Shown piece by piece: positions 19,521 to 27,596 of a stretch of DNA of 64,000 nucleotides (position 1 is the stretch's first letter; the number at the start of each line of letters is the position of its first letter). A program made the translations under genes and the position numbers. The notes below the pieces were generated by a model. It had not been told where the DNA came from and did no database searches. It worked only from the letters and a program-made list of their open reading frames with translations. The DNA comes from Planctomycetia bacterium (GTDB lineage: Bacteria > Planctomycetota > Planctomycetia > Pirellulales > PNKZ01): contig JAIOPP010000094.1 in NCBI GenBank assembly GCA_021413845.1, positions 1 through 64,000 on the forward strand, read 5' to 3'.

Positions 19521-19829
19521 TTAGTAGCCGAAAATCGCTTGAGGGCCGAACCCAAACGCGGCCGGGCTGGCAAACGAAGCTGCGGGGTTTCCGTAAACCG
19601 TGGGGTAATAGCCGTACGGACTGTAGCGAGGCACGTAAGTGCCGTAACCGCCCCCATAGCCGACGCCGTAGTTGATACCTGAGGGGTAGTAGCCGTAAGC
19701 GGCCGAAATACCCGGCGGATAAGCTCGATATCCGTTGTGATACCGATGTGGATAACCTGCTGCGGCGGGGGCCGCACCGATGCTCACTAGGCTGCCGACG
19801 ACTAAAAGTAACGACAGGAAGCGTTTCAT
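19521..19829 (-). CDS. Small exported Tyr/Gly-rich protein
   Basis: About 102 residues starting at ATG 19829, which has AAAGGAG seven bases upstream. The frame is open for 44 more codons upstream but without a ribosome site. Signal peptide MKRFLSLLLVVGSLVSIGAAPAAAG ends near residue 24. The mature part is dominated by Tyr, Gly and Pro (YPHRYHNGYRAYPPG, YGYYPSGINYGVGYGGGYG) and ends AFGFGPQAIFGY. There is no cysteine and no known domain. Similar composition occurs in the much larger exported protein at 51097-52737. A cell-wall or extracellular matrix role is a guess. Confidence 0.7.
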   Translation of the reverse strand: MKRFLSLLLVVGSLVSIGAAPAAAGYPHRYHNGYRAYPPGISAAYGYYPSGINYGVGYGGGYGTYVPRYSPYGYYPTVYGNPAASFASPAAFGFGPQAIFGY

Positions 19830-20076
19830 GGGGAACTCCTTTATTTCATAGCCACTCATCGATCCAAAGCCGTACCACGCTTGGCTACAGAGGTAGGGTG
19901 CAACCGCCGTACCGTTCGCGATTGATGTGAATCGAGCCCGCAAAAGCGGGAGCGCGTTCAAGAGCTTCTAACCTCCGGAACACCGGTTCGTCGTCGAATT
20001 GATGACGAATGCGACTCGAATCGAGACGCGAGTCTGCGCTCTGGTTGGGAGCGGCGGCAGGTTTCGCGAGGCTTGA

Positions 20077-20868
20077 TTACGCGGCGTTAGGATCCGCGCC
20101 CACTCCGACGAAGAAAAAAGCTTGCAACTCGGCGCGGGTGTTCACGCCGAACTGCTTATGCAATTGCTTGACGTAGTCGTTGACCGTGTGCTGGCTGATG
20201 TTCATGCGCGACGCGATATTCTTGTGGCTATAACCGGAGAGCAAGAAGATCAACGTCTGACGCTCGCGCGGCGACAGGCCGAGCGAGACTTCGCGCGCCT
20301 CTTCGTTCATGCCGTATTTGTGGAGCCAATCTACTTGGCTGAAGACGGTTTGCACGATCGTCTTCTCGCGCAAACTGAAATTCGGCTTGCCGCGCCGACG
20401 ATGCAGCCCGAGGTTGCTCGAAAAGTTTTCGTTCAACGGATATAGGGAAAGCAGGAAGAATTCAAAGCCGGTCTGCTTCCATATCTCCATCAAACGCTCT
20501 CGATCTTCAGGCGGAAAGATTTCTCCCTCGGAGAACGTCGTGCGACGCCCCTCGACCATGCAGTCGTAGGCCTTTTGCAAACCCTGGCGTCCGAACTCGG
20601 GAGAGCTGATGACCGTGTACACGGCAAATTGCTCTGCTTCCGATTTCCAGCCTCCGTCGATGACGCAAGTCGTCATGAAGTCGCCGGGCAGGTCGTGGTT
20701 AATGGCCGTGCTCGACCAAATGTAGACGTCGGCATCGACGAGGCGTGCGAGACCTTCGATCAATACTCGCCGGCGATCGGGCACGCTCAATCCGAGCAAA
20801 GGATCGGTCGACTCATTCAGCAACTTCACGATCCGTTCGATGTCCGTAAAGTCGAGCGTTTGCGTCAT
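20077..20868 (-). CDS. LuxR-type helix-turn-helix transcription regulator
   Basis: A 263-residue regulator. The C-terminal LuxR DNA-binding domain is at about 198-258 (LSPRERQTLIFLLSGYSHKN, IASRMNISQHTVNDYVKQLH). The N-terminal 190 residues form a GAF/PAS-like sensory region with no receiver Asp signature, so it is not a standard response regulator. It is monocistronic and divergent from DUF1501 copy 3, across about 300 bp, and could regulate it (inference). ATG start at 20868, with no clear ribosome site. Confidence 0.85.
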   Translation of the reverse strand: MTQTLDFTDIERIVKLLNESTDPLLGLSVPDRRRVLIEGLARLVDADVYIWSSTAINHDLPGDFMTTCVIDGGWKSEAEQFAVYTVISSPEFGRQGLQKAYDCMVEGRRTTFSEGEIFPPEDRERLMEIWKQTGFEFFLLSLYPLNENFSSNLGLHRRRGKPNFSLREKTIVQTVFSQVDWLHKYGMNEEAREVSLGLSPRERQTLIFLLSGYSHKNIASRMNISQHTVNDYVKQLHKQFGVNTRAELQAFFFVGVGADPNAA

Positions 20869-21171
20869 CAGCGGCGAGTTCCTAGCCTGAGAAGAAACAC
20901 ATCTTGCGCTTCATTAAGTCAACCTTATACACCGCAACGTCGTCGGCGTGCAGCTATCCGACTAAAGAACGAGCTTCGAGAACATTTTTTGGTCGCTGAT
21001 ATTACTTCGAGTGAATTGCTTCGCGGTTGGGAGCGACTCGGAATCAACTTGCCGCAGCCGTGAGGCGTCGGTATCATCAACAGCGACTGATGGAATCGTC
21101 GGAGTTTGTTCGTAGGCCTACCTCGCAGCCCGGCTTCGGTCGGGTCTCTCACTACGGCAAAGGGTGTCGTC
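20869..21171. other. Divergent intergenic region, 303 bp
   Basis: It lies between the LuxR-type regulator and DUF1501 copy 3 and should hold both promoters. I see no strong -35/-10 pair, no operator palindrome and no small gene. Confidence 0.4.
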
Positions 21172-22623
21172 ATGCTTACCGCGCTCGGCGGCTACCACCG
21201 CAATTGCTCAGGCCTGAGCCGGCGTCGACTTCTGCAAGCCGGCGGAGCAGGGCTCTTCGGCCTTACGCTGCCGAAGCTCTTAGCGGCGGAAGAAGCGGCG
21301 AGGCCGTTGCGGCCGAGAGCGAAAAGCGTGATCTTTCTGCTGCTCTACGGCGGGCCGAGCCAACTAGAAACCTTCGATATGAAGCCCGACGCGCCCGACA
21401 CTTTGCGCGGGCCGTTCAAGCCGATCGCTTCGCGCACGCCCGGCTTGCGCATCTGCGAGCATCTGCCGAAGCTCGCGACATCTTCCGACAAGTTCTGCGT
21501 CGTGCGTACGGTCTCACACTCGTACAACGACCACAGCACCGCCGGGCACTACATTCAAACCGGGCATCCTTGGCATATTCCGATCGGGGCGGGTTTCAAT
21601 GCCACGCCGAAAGACTGGCCGTCGATGGGCTCGATCGTCGAGTACATGGAGCAGCGTCGCTCCGGCGGCGCGAGCGGAGTGCCGAACTACGCATACTTGC
21701 CGAACCTGCTCGGCCATCTGCAAAAGTTTTCGACGTTGTTGACCCGTCCCGGCGGCTACGGCGGCTGGCTCGGTCGTGGCTACGATCCGCTGGCGACCGA
21801 TATTCAAAAACGAGATCCCGACGACAACCCTTTCATTCGCAATTGCACCGACGACGAACTCGAGTATCGCATCAAGGGGCTTGCCAGCGAAGGGGATGTC
21901 TCGCTCGATCGGCTTGACGGACGGAAGTCGTTGCTCGAACGATTCGACGATGCCCGGCGCGAGCTCGACGTCGCTCAGCCGGGCTCGGCACAAAGCACCG
22001 TCGCTTACGATAAATTTCGTAACCGGGCGTTAGCGCTAGTCACATCGCCGCGCACCCGCAACGCGTTGGATGTCAAACAAGAAACCGCGGCCGTCCGCGA
22101 CCGCTACGGCCGGCATTTGTTCGGCCAGTCGGTACTCGTGGCGCGTCGCTTGGTCGAAGCCGGTTCCCGCTTCGTGACCGTCAATTGGGACACCCCCAGC
22201 GGCTACGGCTGGGACTCGCATATATCGTCGAACGAACAGCGCGACCACCTATTGCCGGGCCTCGACCAAACGCTTTCGGCATTGCTCGCCGATCTTCACG
22301 ACCGCGGCTTGCTCGACGAAACGCTCGTCGTCTGTTGCGGCGAGATGGGTCGCACTCCGAAGGCGAATGCCGGTTGGGGGCGCGGTCATTGGAGCATGCT
22401 GTTTCCCGCGGTCTTGGCCGGGGCCGGAGTGCGCGGCGGAGCGGTGTATGGTCGAACCGACAAAAACGCAGCTTATGCGGACGAGAATCCGACGTCGCCG
22501 GAAGATCTCGCCGCGACGATCTTCACGGCGCTCGGCATCGATCCGGAGCAACGGATCTTCGATCCTCAAGGAAGGCCGGTTGCTTTGGTCGACAACGGCA
22601 AACCGCTACCGATCTTCGGCTAA
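21172..22623 (+). CDS. DUF1501 protein, Tat-exported (copy 3)
   Basis: A 483-residue DUF1501 protein starting at ATG 21172, with AAAGGG seven bases upstream; 22 additional in-frame codons precede it but lack a ribosome site. The Tat motif is LSRRRLLQAGGAGLFGLTLP. Family blocks are 'LLYGGPSQLETFDMKPDAPD', 'SVLVARRLVEAGSRFVTVNW', 'WDSHISSN' and 'VVCCGEMGRTPKANAGWGRG'. The end (DPQGRPVALVDNGKPLPIFG) is standard. An S8-family protease gene begins 70 bp downstream on the same strand, so the two may be co-transcribed. No DUF1549/DUF1553 partner is adjacent. Confidence 0.9.
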   Translation: MLTALGGYHRNCSGLSRRRLLQAGGAGLFGLTLPKLLAAEEAARPLRPRAKSVIFLLLYGGPSQLETFDMKPDAPDTLRGPFKPIASRTPGLRICEHLPKLATSSDKFCVVRTVSHSYNDHSTAGHYIQTGHPWHIPIGAGFNATPKDWPSMGSIVEYMEQRRSGGASGVPNYAYLPNLLGHLQKFSTLLTRPGGYGGWLGRGYDPLATDIQKRDPDDNPFIRNCTDDELEYRIKGLASEGDVSLDRLDGRKSLLERFDDARRELDVAQPGSAQSTVAYDKFRNRALALVTSPRTRNALDVKQETAAVRDRYGRHLFGQSVLVARRLVEAGSRFVTVNWDTPSGYGWDSHISSNEQRDHLLPGLDQTLSALLADLHDRGLLDETLVVCCGEMGRTPKANAGWGRGHWSMLFPAVLAGAGVRGGAVYGRTDKNAAYADENPTSPEDLAATIFTALGIDPEQRIFDPQGRPVALVDNGKPLPIFG

Positions 22624-22693
22624 GAGAAGCCGGTCGACCTTTTCCATCGCTTATTACTCCGCTTCCTCCGTTCGTGCTTCTAGGGTTCGTTTC

Positions 22694-23689
22694 ATGCATG
22701 CTTATCGCTTTGCGTCCGTCGTCGTCTTCGCTTTCGCTCTCGCTCTCGTTGTTTCGGCGCGAGCGGCTGAGCCGGTTCAAGAAGGGGGCTTCGCTCAGGC
22801 CCGCATCCTCGATGTGTGGACGAAGTATGGCGATGTGTTGACGTTCGGGAGCGGCCAGACTCTCGCTTTGGTCGACGATGGTTGCAAGCCGGGAATGCCA
22901 GAGTGGACGACCCCGGTCGACGGCGTGGCGAAGGTGCTCGCGTCGTACGACAGTATCGACGGCGACGACAACCCGGCGCATGGCAAGAGCGGCTACCACG
23001 GTTCGACGATCGGAATGCCGTCGTCGCTCAACTATCAAGGGAAGCGCGGGGTCGCGTTCAACAATCAAGTCGCGATCGTTCGCGGCGTCGAGTCTTGCCA
23101 TTGTAAAATCGCCGAAGGAGGAACCTTGGCGAAAGCATTGCAATGGGTCCTGGAGAATCATAAGAAATACCGCATTACGACGGTCAATCTTGCGCCGGTC
23201 GACGACAAAGAGCATGGAGAGCCGGTGCCGACCGACATCGATGCGAAGCTCGCCGAGCTACGACGCGCCGGTGTTTGGGTAAGCGCACCGGCCGGCAATC
23301 ATAATTTTACCAAGGGGATTTCTTGGCCGGCTTGCCAGCCGAATTGTATCGCCGTGGGAGCGGTGACCGTCGGCGGTGATGCGGTTTACCTTGACCGACA
23401 TGAAAAAGTGGTGCTCGTCGTGCCCGCCGCGGCGACCAGCTCCTCGAACGCGATCGCGTGCGGAGCGGCGATGATTTTGCGCGAGGCGATCGAAAAGAGC
23501 GAATACGATTGGTCGGCCGACGGTCCGACGTTGCCGGAAGCGATGCTCGCGGTGATGCAAAAGACCGGGAAGCAAGTCGTCGATAAAGGGAGCGGTCGCA
23601 CGTATAGCCGGCTCGATCTCCTTGCGGCCGTAGATCATGTCGCCGGTAAGGGAAAGAAGCCGCTGAGCGTAAAACCGAAGGCCCCTTAA
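22694..23689 (+). CDS. Secreted S8 (subtilisin-like) serine peptidase
   Basis: A 331-residue exported protease. Signal peptide MHAYRFASVVVFAFALALVV..ARA covers about residues 1-24; the frame stays open upstream inside the DUF1501 gene but is not coding there. The S8 catalytic blocks are recognisable: Asp61 in LALVDDG, His102 in YHGSTIGM, oxyanion Asn202 in SAPAGNHN, and the nucleophile Ser249/250 in ATSSSNAIACGAAM, which replaces the usual GTSMA. Length is at the short end for the family and no pro-domain is visible. The altered serine motif makes activity likely but not certain. Confidence 0.8.
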   Translation: MHAYRFASVVVFAFALALVVSARAAEPVQEGGFAQARILDVWTKYGDVLTFGSGQTLALVDDGCKPGMPEWTTPVDGVAKVLASYDSIDGDDNPAHGKSGYHGSTIGMPSSLNYQGKRGVAFNNQVAIVRGVESCHCKIAEGGTLAKALQWVLENHKKYRITTVNLAPVDDKEHGEPVPTDIDAKLAELRRAGVWVSAPAGNHNFTKGISWPACQPNCIAVGAVTVGGDAVYLDRHEKVVLVVPAAATSSSNAIACGAAMILREAIEKSEYDWSADGPTLPEAMLAVMQKTGKQVVDKGSGRTYSRLDLLAAVDHVAGKGKKPLSVKPKAP

Positions 23690-23701
23690 TGTCCGCGACG
23701 T

Positions 23702-24031
23702 TTATTTAACCGGCAATGTTTCGACGAACGCACAGGCCTGATCGATCCAGCTTGCCAGCCGGCGGTCGCTTTCCAAGCCCTCCCCATCGACGACGATCCA
23801 GCCTTTCATCGGTCGCCCGGTCGCGTCGAATTCGCCGACGTGCTCTTGTTTCAAAGCGTCGGCCGCCGCTTCCGCACCTAGTCGCACGATCAGCGATGAG
23901 CGCATGATGCCGACGAGCATGTTGCCGCCGAGAAGGAAACAAAGCCCGCCGAACATCTTTTTTTCGGCAATGCCGTGGTGAGCTCGCAGCGCATGGCGAA
24001 CACGGTCGGCAAGAGACAAGCTGTACGTCAT
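23702..24031 (-). CDS. TfoX N-terminal domain protein
   Basis: A 109-residue protein matching the TfoX-N / RmtB fold: 'HHGIAEKKMFGGLCFLLGGN', 'SLIVRLG', 'RPMKGWIVVDGEGLE' and a C-terminal amphipathic helix. Stand-alone TfoX-N proteins of this size are common; in proteobacteria TfoX regulates competence, but here the role is unknown. ATG 24031 overlaps the last codon of the Dph6-like gene by four bases (ATGA), so translation is probably coupled. It is the last gene of a four-gene minus-strand unit. Confidence 0.85.
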   Translation of the reverse strand: MTYSLSLADRVRHALRAHHGIAEKKMFGGLCFLLGGNMLVGIMRSSLIVRLGAEAAADALKQEHVGEFDATGRPMKGWIVVDGEGLESDRRLASWIDQACAFVETLPVK

Positions 24032-24705
24032 GGTGCGTCGTCCGCGGGACCGGCCAAGTCGCAAAAGCAAAATCGCGCGTCGCGCAGAGTTCGCATTCCG
24101 ACCTCGCAAGGCACCGGTGCGGCGAAGTTCGGGCCGTCGACGACGAAGGTATGGAACTCGCCGTTTTCGCCGCAAGGATCGATCTCGGCGGGAAGTTCCG
24201 TCAATAAGCGTTCATCGTAGTCGCGGCCCGCAAAACTTTCGTGCAATACATGCGTGTCGACGCAACAGAGCACGGCCCGAAATCCAAGTCCGATGAATTC
24301 ACGCGCGAGGTGCGGGGTCGGCCGGCCCCAAAGCGGAAAGACGCCGCGCATGCCGGGTGGGAAAAGTCGCTCTTCGCGATACTTCCGCACCTCTTCGAGA
24401 AACAGATCGCCGCAGATGGCCACGGTGACGCCGCGAGCGACATGCTCGTCGAGCGCCGCACGCGTTTTTCTTTCGTACTCGTCGTTACCGCAACCGATCG
24501 AGATTTCGATCGTTTGCAAAGGGTAACCGAGCGCGGTGGCTTGTTTTTCCAGCAGGGTTCGACGCACGCCGTGCATGCTGATGCGGTCGTAGTCGGCAGT
24601 CACGGTCGTAAGCAGTGCGACGATCTCGAACTCGCGGCGCACTTCATACAGCGCGAACGCACAATCTTTGCCGCCGCTCCAAAAGACGATCGCTTTCTCG
24701 CGCAT
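24028..24705 (-). CDS. Dph6-related ATP pyrophosphatase (diphthine-ammonia ligase family)
   Basis: A 225-residue N-type ATP pyrophosphatase. The PP-loop SGGKDCAFAL is at residues 10-19. Later family blocks are 'ICGDLFLEEVRKYREERLF', 'PLWGRPTPHLAREFI', 'CCVDTHVL' and 'PCGENGEFHTFVVDGP'. Eukaryotic and archaeal Dph6 amidates diphthine on EF-2; bacteria lack diphthamide, so this bacterial homologue must use another substrate, which is unknown. It starts 15 bases after the DUF3817 gene and overlaps the TfoX-N gene by four bases. Confidence 0.87.
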   Translation of the reverse strand: MREKAIVFWSGGKDCAFALYEVRREFEIVALLTTVTADYDRISMHGVRRTLLEKQATALGYPLQTIEISIGCGNDEYERKTRAALDEHVARGVTVAICGDLFLEEVRKYREERLFPPGMRGVFPLWGRPTPHLAREFIGLGFRAVLCCVDTHVLHESFAGRDYDERLLTELPAEIDPCGENGEFHTFVVDGPNFAAPVPCEVGMRTLRDARFCFCDLAGPADDAP

Positions 24706-24720
24706 GGCATTCGAGCTCGG

Positions 24721-25065
24721 TCAAATGTTCTCGATCGGCGCACCGACGGCATCGGCCGCTTCGACTTTCTTGAGCCAGGCGTCGAACCAAAACGTGCCGA
24801 AAGGAAGGAGCGAAGCGACGAACGCATACTTCCAGAACCGGCCCGACCACCACGGACGTCGAATCGAGACTTCCAGAACCGAAGCAAAAAACAGAATGAA
24901 CAGCGCGCCATGCGCCGAGCCGACGATCCGAACTGCCGACGGATAGCCCGCCAGATACTTCAGCGGCATCGCCACGCCGAGCAGCAAGAGATAGGAAATT
25001 CCTTCGACGACGCCGATGAAGCACAGGCGGCGAATCGGCGTACTCAACAGCGGCACTCGAACCAT
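24721..25065 (-). CDS. DUF3817 integral membrane protein
   Basis: A 114-residue membrane protein with three hydrophobic segments (about 13-33, 45-64 and 77-95). The family pattern RRLCFIGVVEGISYLLLLGV, 'KYLAGYPSAVRIVGSAHGA' and 'LPFGTFWFDAWLKK' matches DUF3817. ATG 25065 lies 25 bases after the stop of the acidic gene, with GAGG about 11 bases upstream. Function is unknown; it is encoded in the middle of a four-gene unit. Confidence 0.87.
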   Translation of the reverse strand: MVRVPLLSTPIRRLCFIGVVEGISYLLLLGVAMPLKYLAGYPSAVRIVGSAHGALFILFFASVLEVSIRRPWWSGRFWKYAFVASLLPFGTFWFDAWLKKVEAADAVGAPIENI

Positions 25066-25090
25066 CGGCGGCGCATCCTCAGCTTGTCGT

Positions 25091-25492
25091 TCAATCGTCG
25101 GCGAGACCTTCGTAGCAAGCGAGCAGCTTCTTGCCGACTTCCGCCACGACCGGCAACGCGGCAATGTCTTTCTCACCCGCCGAGATGGCGATCAACGCCG
25201 CGACGATTTTCTTTTCCTCTTCGTCGTCGAGAACTTCATCGTCGAGATATTGCTGATGATAAGAGTCCCAAGCGGCCGTGATCCCGATCCACACGATCGC
25301 TTCGTCTTCCGGCTCGGCGTCGCTCATCAGGTCGATTTCAAGCTCTTCGAGCGTCATGTCGAGGTAGGGGCCGATGACGCCGTAGACGACTTCCATCTGT
25401 TCGCTCACCTCGGGCGAGAGCGCTTTATGCCCCGTACGACCGGCTCGCAAGGGATCGGAACCGTCGTCTGAGGCAGCTGCGTCGCTCATCAT
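25091..25492 (-). CDS. Acidic hypothetical protein
   Basis: About 133 residues, strongly acidic (DDEVLDDEEEKK, ELEIDLMSDAEPEDEA), predicted helical and soluble. I start at ATG 25492 (MMSDAAAS); a second ATG follows immediately. I recognise no family. It is the first gene of the run acidic-DUF3817-Dph6-like-TfoX-N, whose gaps are 25 bp, 15 bp and a 4-bp overlap, a clear operon layout. A perfect 11-bp inverted repeat lies 37-72 bases upstream in its leader. Confidence 0.65.
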   Translation of the reverse strand: MMSDAAASDDGSDPLRAGRTGHKALSPEVSEQMEVVYGVIGPYLDMTLEELEIDLMSDAEPEDEAIVWIGITAAWDSYHQQYLDDEVLDDEEEKKIVAALIAISAGEKDIAALPVVAEVGKKLLACYEGLADD

Positions 25493-25528
25493 GTTCGCTC
25501 GCGTCGAATAGAACCGGATATCAAAGCC

Positions 25529-25564
25529 AAGGATGCCCTGCATTCCAAGATGGAGGGCATCCTT
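25529..25564. promoter_or_regulatory. Perfect 11-bp inverted repeat between acidic gene and csrA
   Basis: AAGGATGCCCT at 25529-25539 and AGGGCATCCTT at 25554-25564 are exact reverse complements with a 14-base loop. On either strand there is no long T-run after the stem, so a simple terminator is unlikely. It sits 37 bases before the start of the minus-strand operon and may be a leader hairpin or an operator. Confidence 0.5.
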
Positions 25565-25684
25565 GTGTGGAGGTCCGATTCTAGTGATCGAGTCGCTCGC
25601 TTACGACCGCTAGCGAGGCCGTTCGGTATGAAATCGCTTGTTTTTAGGGCAAAACGACGACAGAAAATTTCTTCATAAGAGAAG

Positions 25685-25714
25685 TTGACATGCGTACACT
25701 ACTGCGGCTAAAGT
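25685..25714 (+). promoter_or_regulatory. Candidate sigma-70 promoter of csrA
   Basis: A consensus TTGACA (25685-25690) is followed 18 bases later by TAAAGT (25709-25714, 4 of 6 matches). Transcription would start near 25721 and give a leader of about 65 bases before csrA. Confidence 0.45.
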
Positions 25715-25715
25715 C

Positions 25716-25777
25716 GGAGTGTCATCGGAAGACATCGCCGGAGACGGCGCTTTTACTACTTATTAAGTCACGGAGGA
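25716..25777 (+). promoter_or_regulatory. csrA leader with five GGA motifs
   Basis: GGA occurs at 25716, 25727, 25740, 25772 and 25775. The third lies in a small hairpin CGCCG-GAGA-CGGCG (25736-25749), and the last two form the ribosome site GGAGG. CsrA binds GGA, preferably in loops, so this looks like a self-repression leader (inference from known CsrA specificity). Confidence 0.45.
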
Positions 25778-25784
25778 TGCGGCC

Positions 25785-26012
25785 ATGCTCGTACTTTCCC
25801 GGAAGAGCCAAGAATCGATCGTCATCGGAGGCGAGATTGAAGTCCGGATCATCTCAATTCGAGGCAACATGGTCCGCCTCGGCATCGAAGCGCCGAAAAA
25901 CGTCTCGATTCTTCGCAGCGAGATTTGCGAACCGACGCGCGAAATCCAAGTTCACGACCTTGCCTATTCCAGCGTTGCTGCGCCGTGTGCCGCGAATCAT
26001 TGCGCGGTATGA
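25785..26012 (+). CDS. csrA: Carbon storage regulator CsrA
   Basis: A 75-residue RNA-binding translational regulator. The start [20 protein letters not shown] and core '[18 protein letters not shown]' are the canonical CsrA strands, including the N-terminal strand and the Arg of the VxR segment that contact RNA. The C-terminal extension (about 58-75, with two Cys and a His) is not conserved. Ribosome site GGAGG is eight bases before ATG 25785. In planctomycetes and other flagellated bacteria CsrA commonly controls motility and carbon storage; no flagellar gene is nearby. The leader suggests autoregulation. Confidence 0.95.
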   Translation: MLVLSRKSQESIVIGGEIEVRIISIRGNMVRLGIEAPKNVSILRSEICEPTREIQVHDLAYSSVAAPCAANHCAV

Positions 26013-26109
26013 AACGAGGATTCGTCGAAAGGACTTGTGACTCGGCCCGATCGCGCGATAATGCTCGCTGCTTCGAACGTTCGATTTCCTCGTAAGGCCG
26101 AGCTGCGAC

Positions 26110-26931
26110 ATGTCCGACGAACCTTTGATCGCCGTGTTCATCGATTTCGAGAACCTCGCGATCGGCGTGCGGCACATGAACAACGCCGGGCAGTTTCAGA
26201 TTCCTCTCATCTTGAAGCGGTTGCTCGAAAAAGGGCGCATCGTCTACAAGCGAGCCTATTGCGATTGGAGCAACTATCGCGATGCCGTGCGGGAATTTCA
26301 TACCCACGGCATCGAGCTGATCGACATTCCGCAAAGCAAAATGAGCGGCAAGAACAGCGCCGATATTCGCATGGTCGTCGATGCGATGGATCTCTGCTAC
26401 GCGAAGCAGCACATCGATATCTTCGCTTTGATCTCCGGCGACAGCGACTTCTCGCCGCTCGTCTCGAAGCTCAAGGAAAACAATCGTCGCGTGCTCGGTT
26501 GCGGCGTGAAAAGTTCGACCTCCGACTTGCTGATCGCGAATTGCGACGAGTTTATTTACTACGACGATTTAATTCGCGTAGCGAAAAAAGTGCCTGTCAA
26601 AGAAGTCAGAACGACGAAGGAAGGAAGCTCGAAGCCCGACAAGCTGCAAGAAGCGATCGAACGGGTGCTGGAAGTATTGCACTCGATCGAGCAAGACTTC
26701 GATCCGCTCTGGGGTTCGACGCTGAAGCAGGCGATTCGCCGGGTGTTCCCGGGCTTCAACGAAGGCTATTACGGCTACAACAGCTTCTCGGAACTACTCG
26801 AAGCGATCGACGATAAAGGACTGATCGAACTCGAATACGATGAAAGCAAGAAGAACTACAAGGTGTGGCCTGTCAGAGAAACCACCGGCCGACCGCCGAC
26901 CAAAACCGCGGCACCGAAACCAGCGCGGTAG
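26110..26931 (+). CDS. NYN-domain putative ribonuclease with OST-HTH/LOTUS domain
   Basis: A 273-residue protein. Residues 5-150 form a PIN-like NYN nuclease domain with acidic residues in the expected places: Asp11 and Glu14 in VFIDFENLAIGV, 'SADIRMVVDAM' and 'ISGDSDFSPLV'. About 180-258 is a winged-helix OST-HTH (LOTUS) domain, with the block 'RRVFPGFNEGYYGYNSFSEL' followed by 'LIELEYD'. This pairing is common in bacteria and is thought to target RNA; the substrate is unknown. It follows csrA by 97 bp on the same strand, an attractive but unproven link to RNA control. It is convergent with the SRAP gene (11-bp gap). Confidence 0.88.
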   Translation: MSDEPLIAVFIDFENLAIGVRHMNNAGQFQIPLILKRLLEKGRIVYKRAYCDWSNYRDAVREFHTHGIELIDIPQSKMSGKNSADIRMVVDAMDLCYAKQHIDIFALISGDSDFSPLVSKLKENNRRVLGCGVKSSTSDLLIANCDEFIYYDDLIRVAKKVPVKEVRTTKEGSSKPDKLQEAIERVLEVLHSIEQDFDPLWGSTLKQAIRRVFPGFNEGYYGYNSFSELLEAIDDKGLIELEYDESKKNYKVWPVRETTGRPPTKTAAPKPAR

Positions 26932-26942
26932 TTTCCGCAGTT

Positions 26943-27596
26943 TTAAAGCGGGTTGATGCACCACGGGTCGTCGTTACGCGGGCTATTCACAAAGCTGCCG
27001 ACCGGCGTGGCGAGCAAGTCGTCGCTCGAATACGGCTTCAAGATTCCGAGCAAGGCTTCCTTGCCCGGGAATTGCGGATCGAGCCACAGTTCGTACGCCT
27101 CCTTCGGCAGAATGACCGGCATGCGGTCATGAATCTCAGACATCATCGGGCTGGCCTCGGTCGTAAGAATCGTCGCCGAGTCAATCGCGCGATCGTCTCG
27201 CTCCCAATGATCTGCCAGCCCGGCGAAGGCAAACGGGCGGTCGTCGGCCATGCGGATATAGTACGGCTGTTTGACTTTGCCTTCTTGTTTCCATTCATAG
27301 AAGCCGTCGGCGAGTATCAAGCAACGGCCTCGGCGAAACGACGAACGAAACGTCGGTTTCTCCGCAACCTCTTCCGCTTTGGCGTTAATCAACGTGCTGC
27401 CGACTTTCGGATCGTCGGCCCAAGAAGGGATGAGCCCCCAGCGGGCATAAGAGAGTCGCCCCTCTTTGACGATCGCGATGTTTTGCGTCGGAGCGACATT
27501 GAATCGCGGGGCCCAAACCAATTTCGTAGGCGGCTCGAACGCGAATTCCGCGATGAGATCTTTGAGCTGGCTCCGCAATGTAAAGCGTCCGCACAT
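26943..27596 (-). CDS. yedK: SRAP/YedK abasic-site DNA-protein crosslinking protein
   Basis: A 217-residue member of the SOS response-associated peptidase family (YedK, human HMCES). The catalytic Cys2 follows the initiator methionine (MCGRFTL), so the methionine must be removed. Other conserved residues are the Asn in 'RFNVAPTQ', 'WGLIPSWADDP', 'NAKAEEVAEKP', Glu in 'GFYEWK', and His in 'SEIHDRMPVIL'. It forms a thiazolidine crosslink with abasic sites in single-stranded DNA and shields them. Full length for the family. Single gene; no LexA box recognised upstream. Confidence 0.93.
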   Translation of the reverse strand: MCGRFTLRSQLKDLIAEFAFEPPTKLVWAPRFNVAPTQNIAIVKEGRLSYARWGLIPSWADDPKVGSTLINAKAEEVAEKPTFRSSFRRGRCLILADGFYEWKQEGKVKQPYYIRMADDRPFAFAGLADHWERDDRAIDSATILTTEASPMMSEIHDRMPVILPKEAYELWLDPQFPGKEALLGILKPYSSDDLLATPVGSFVNSPRNDDPWCINPL

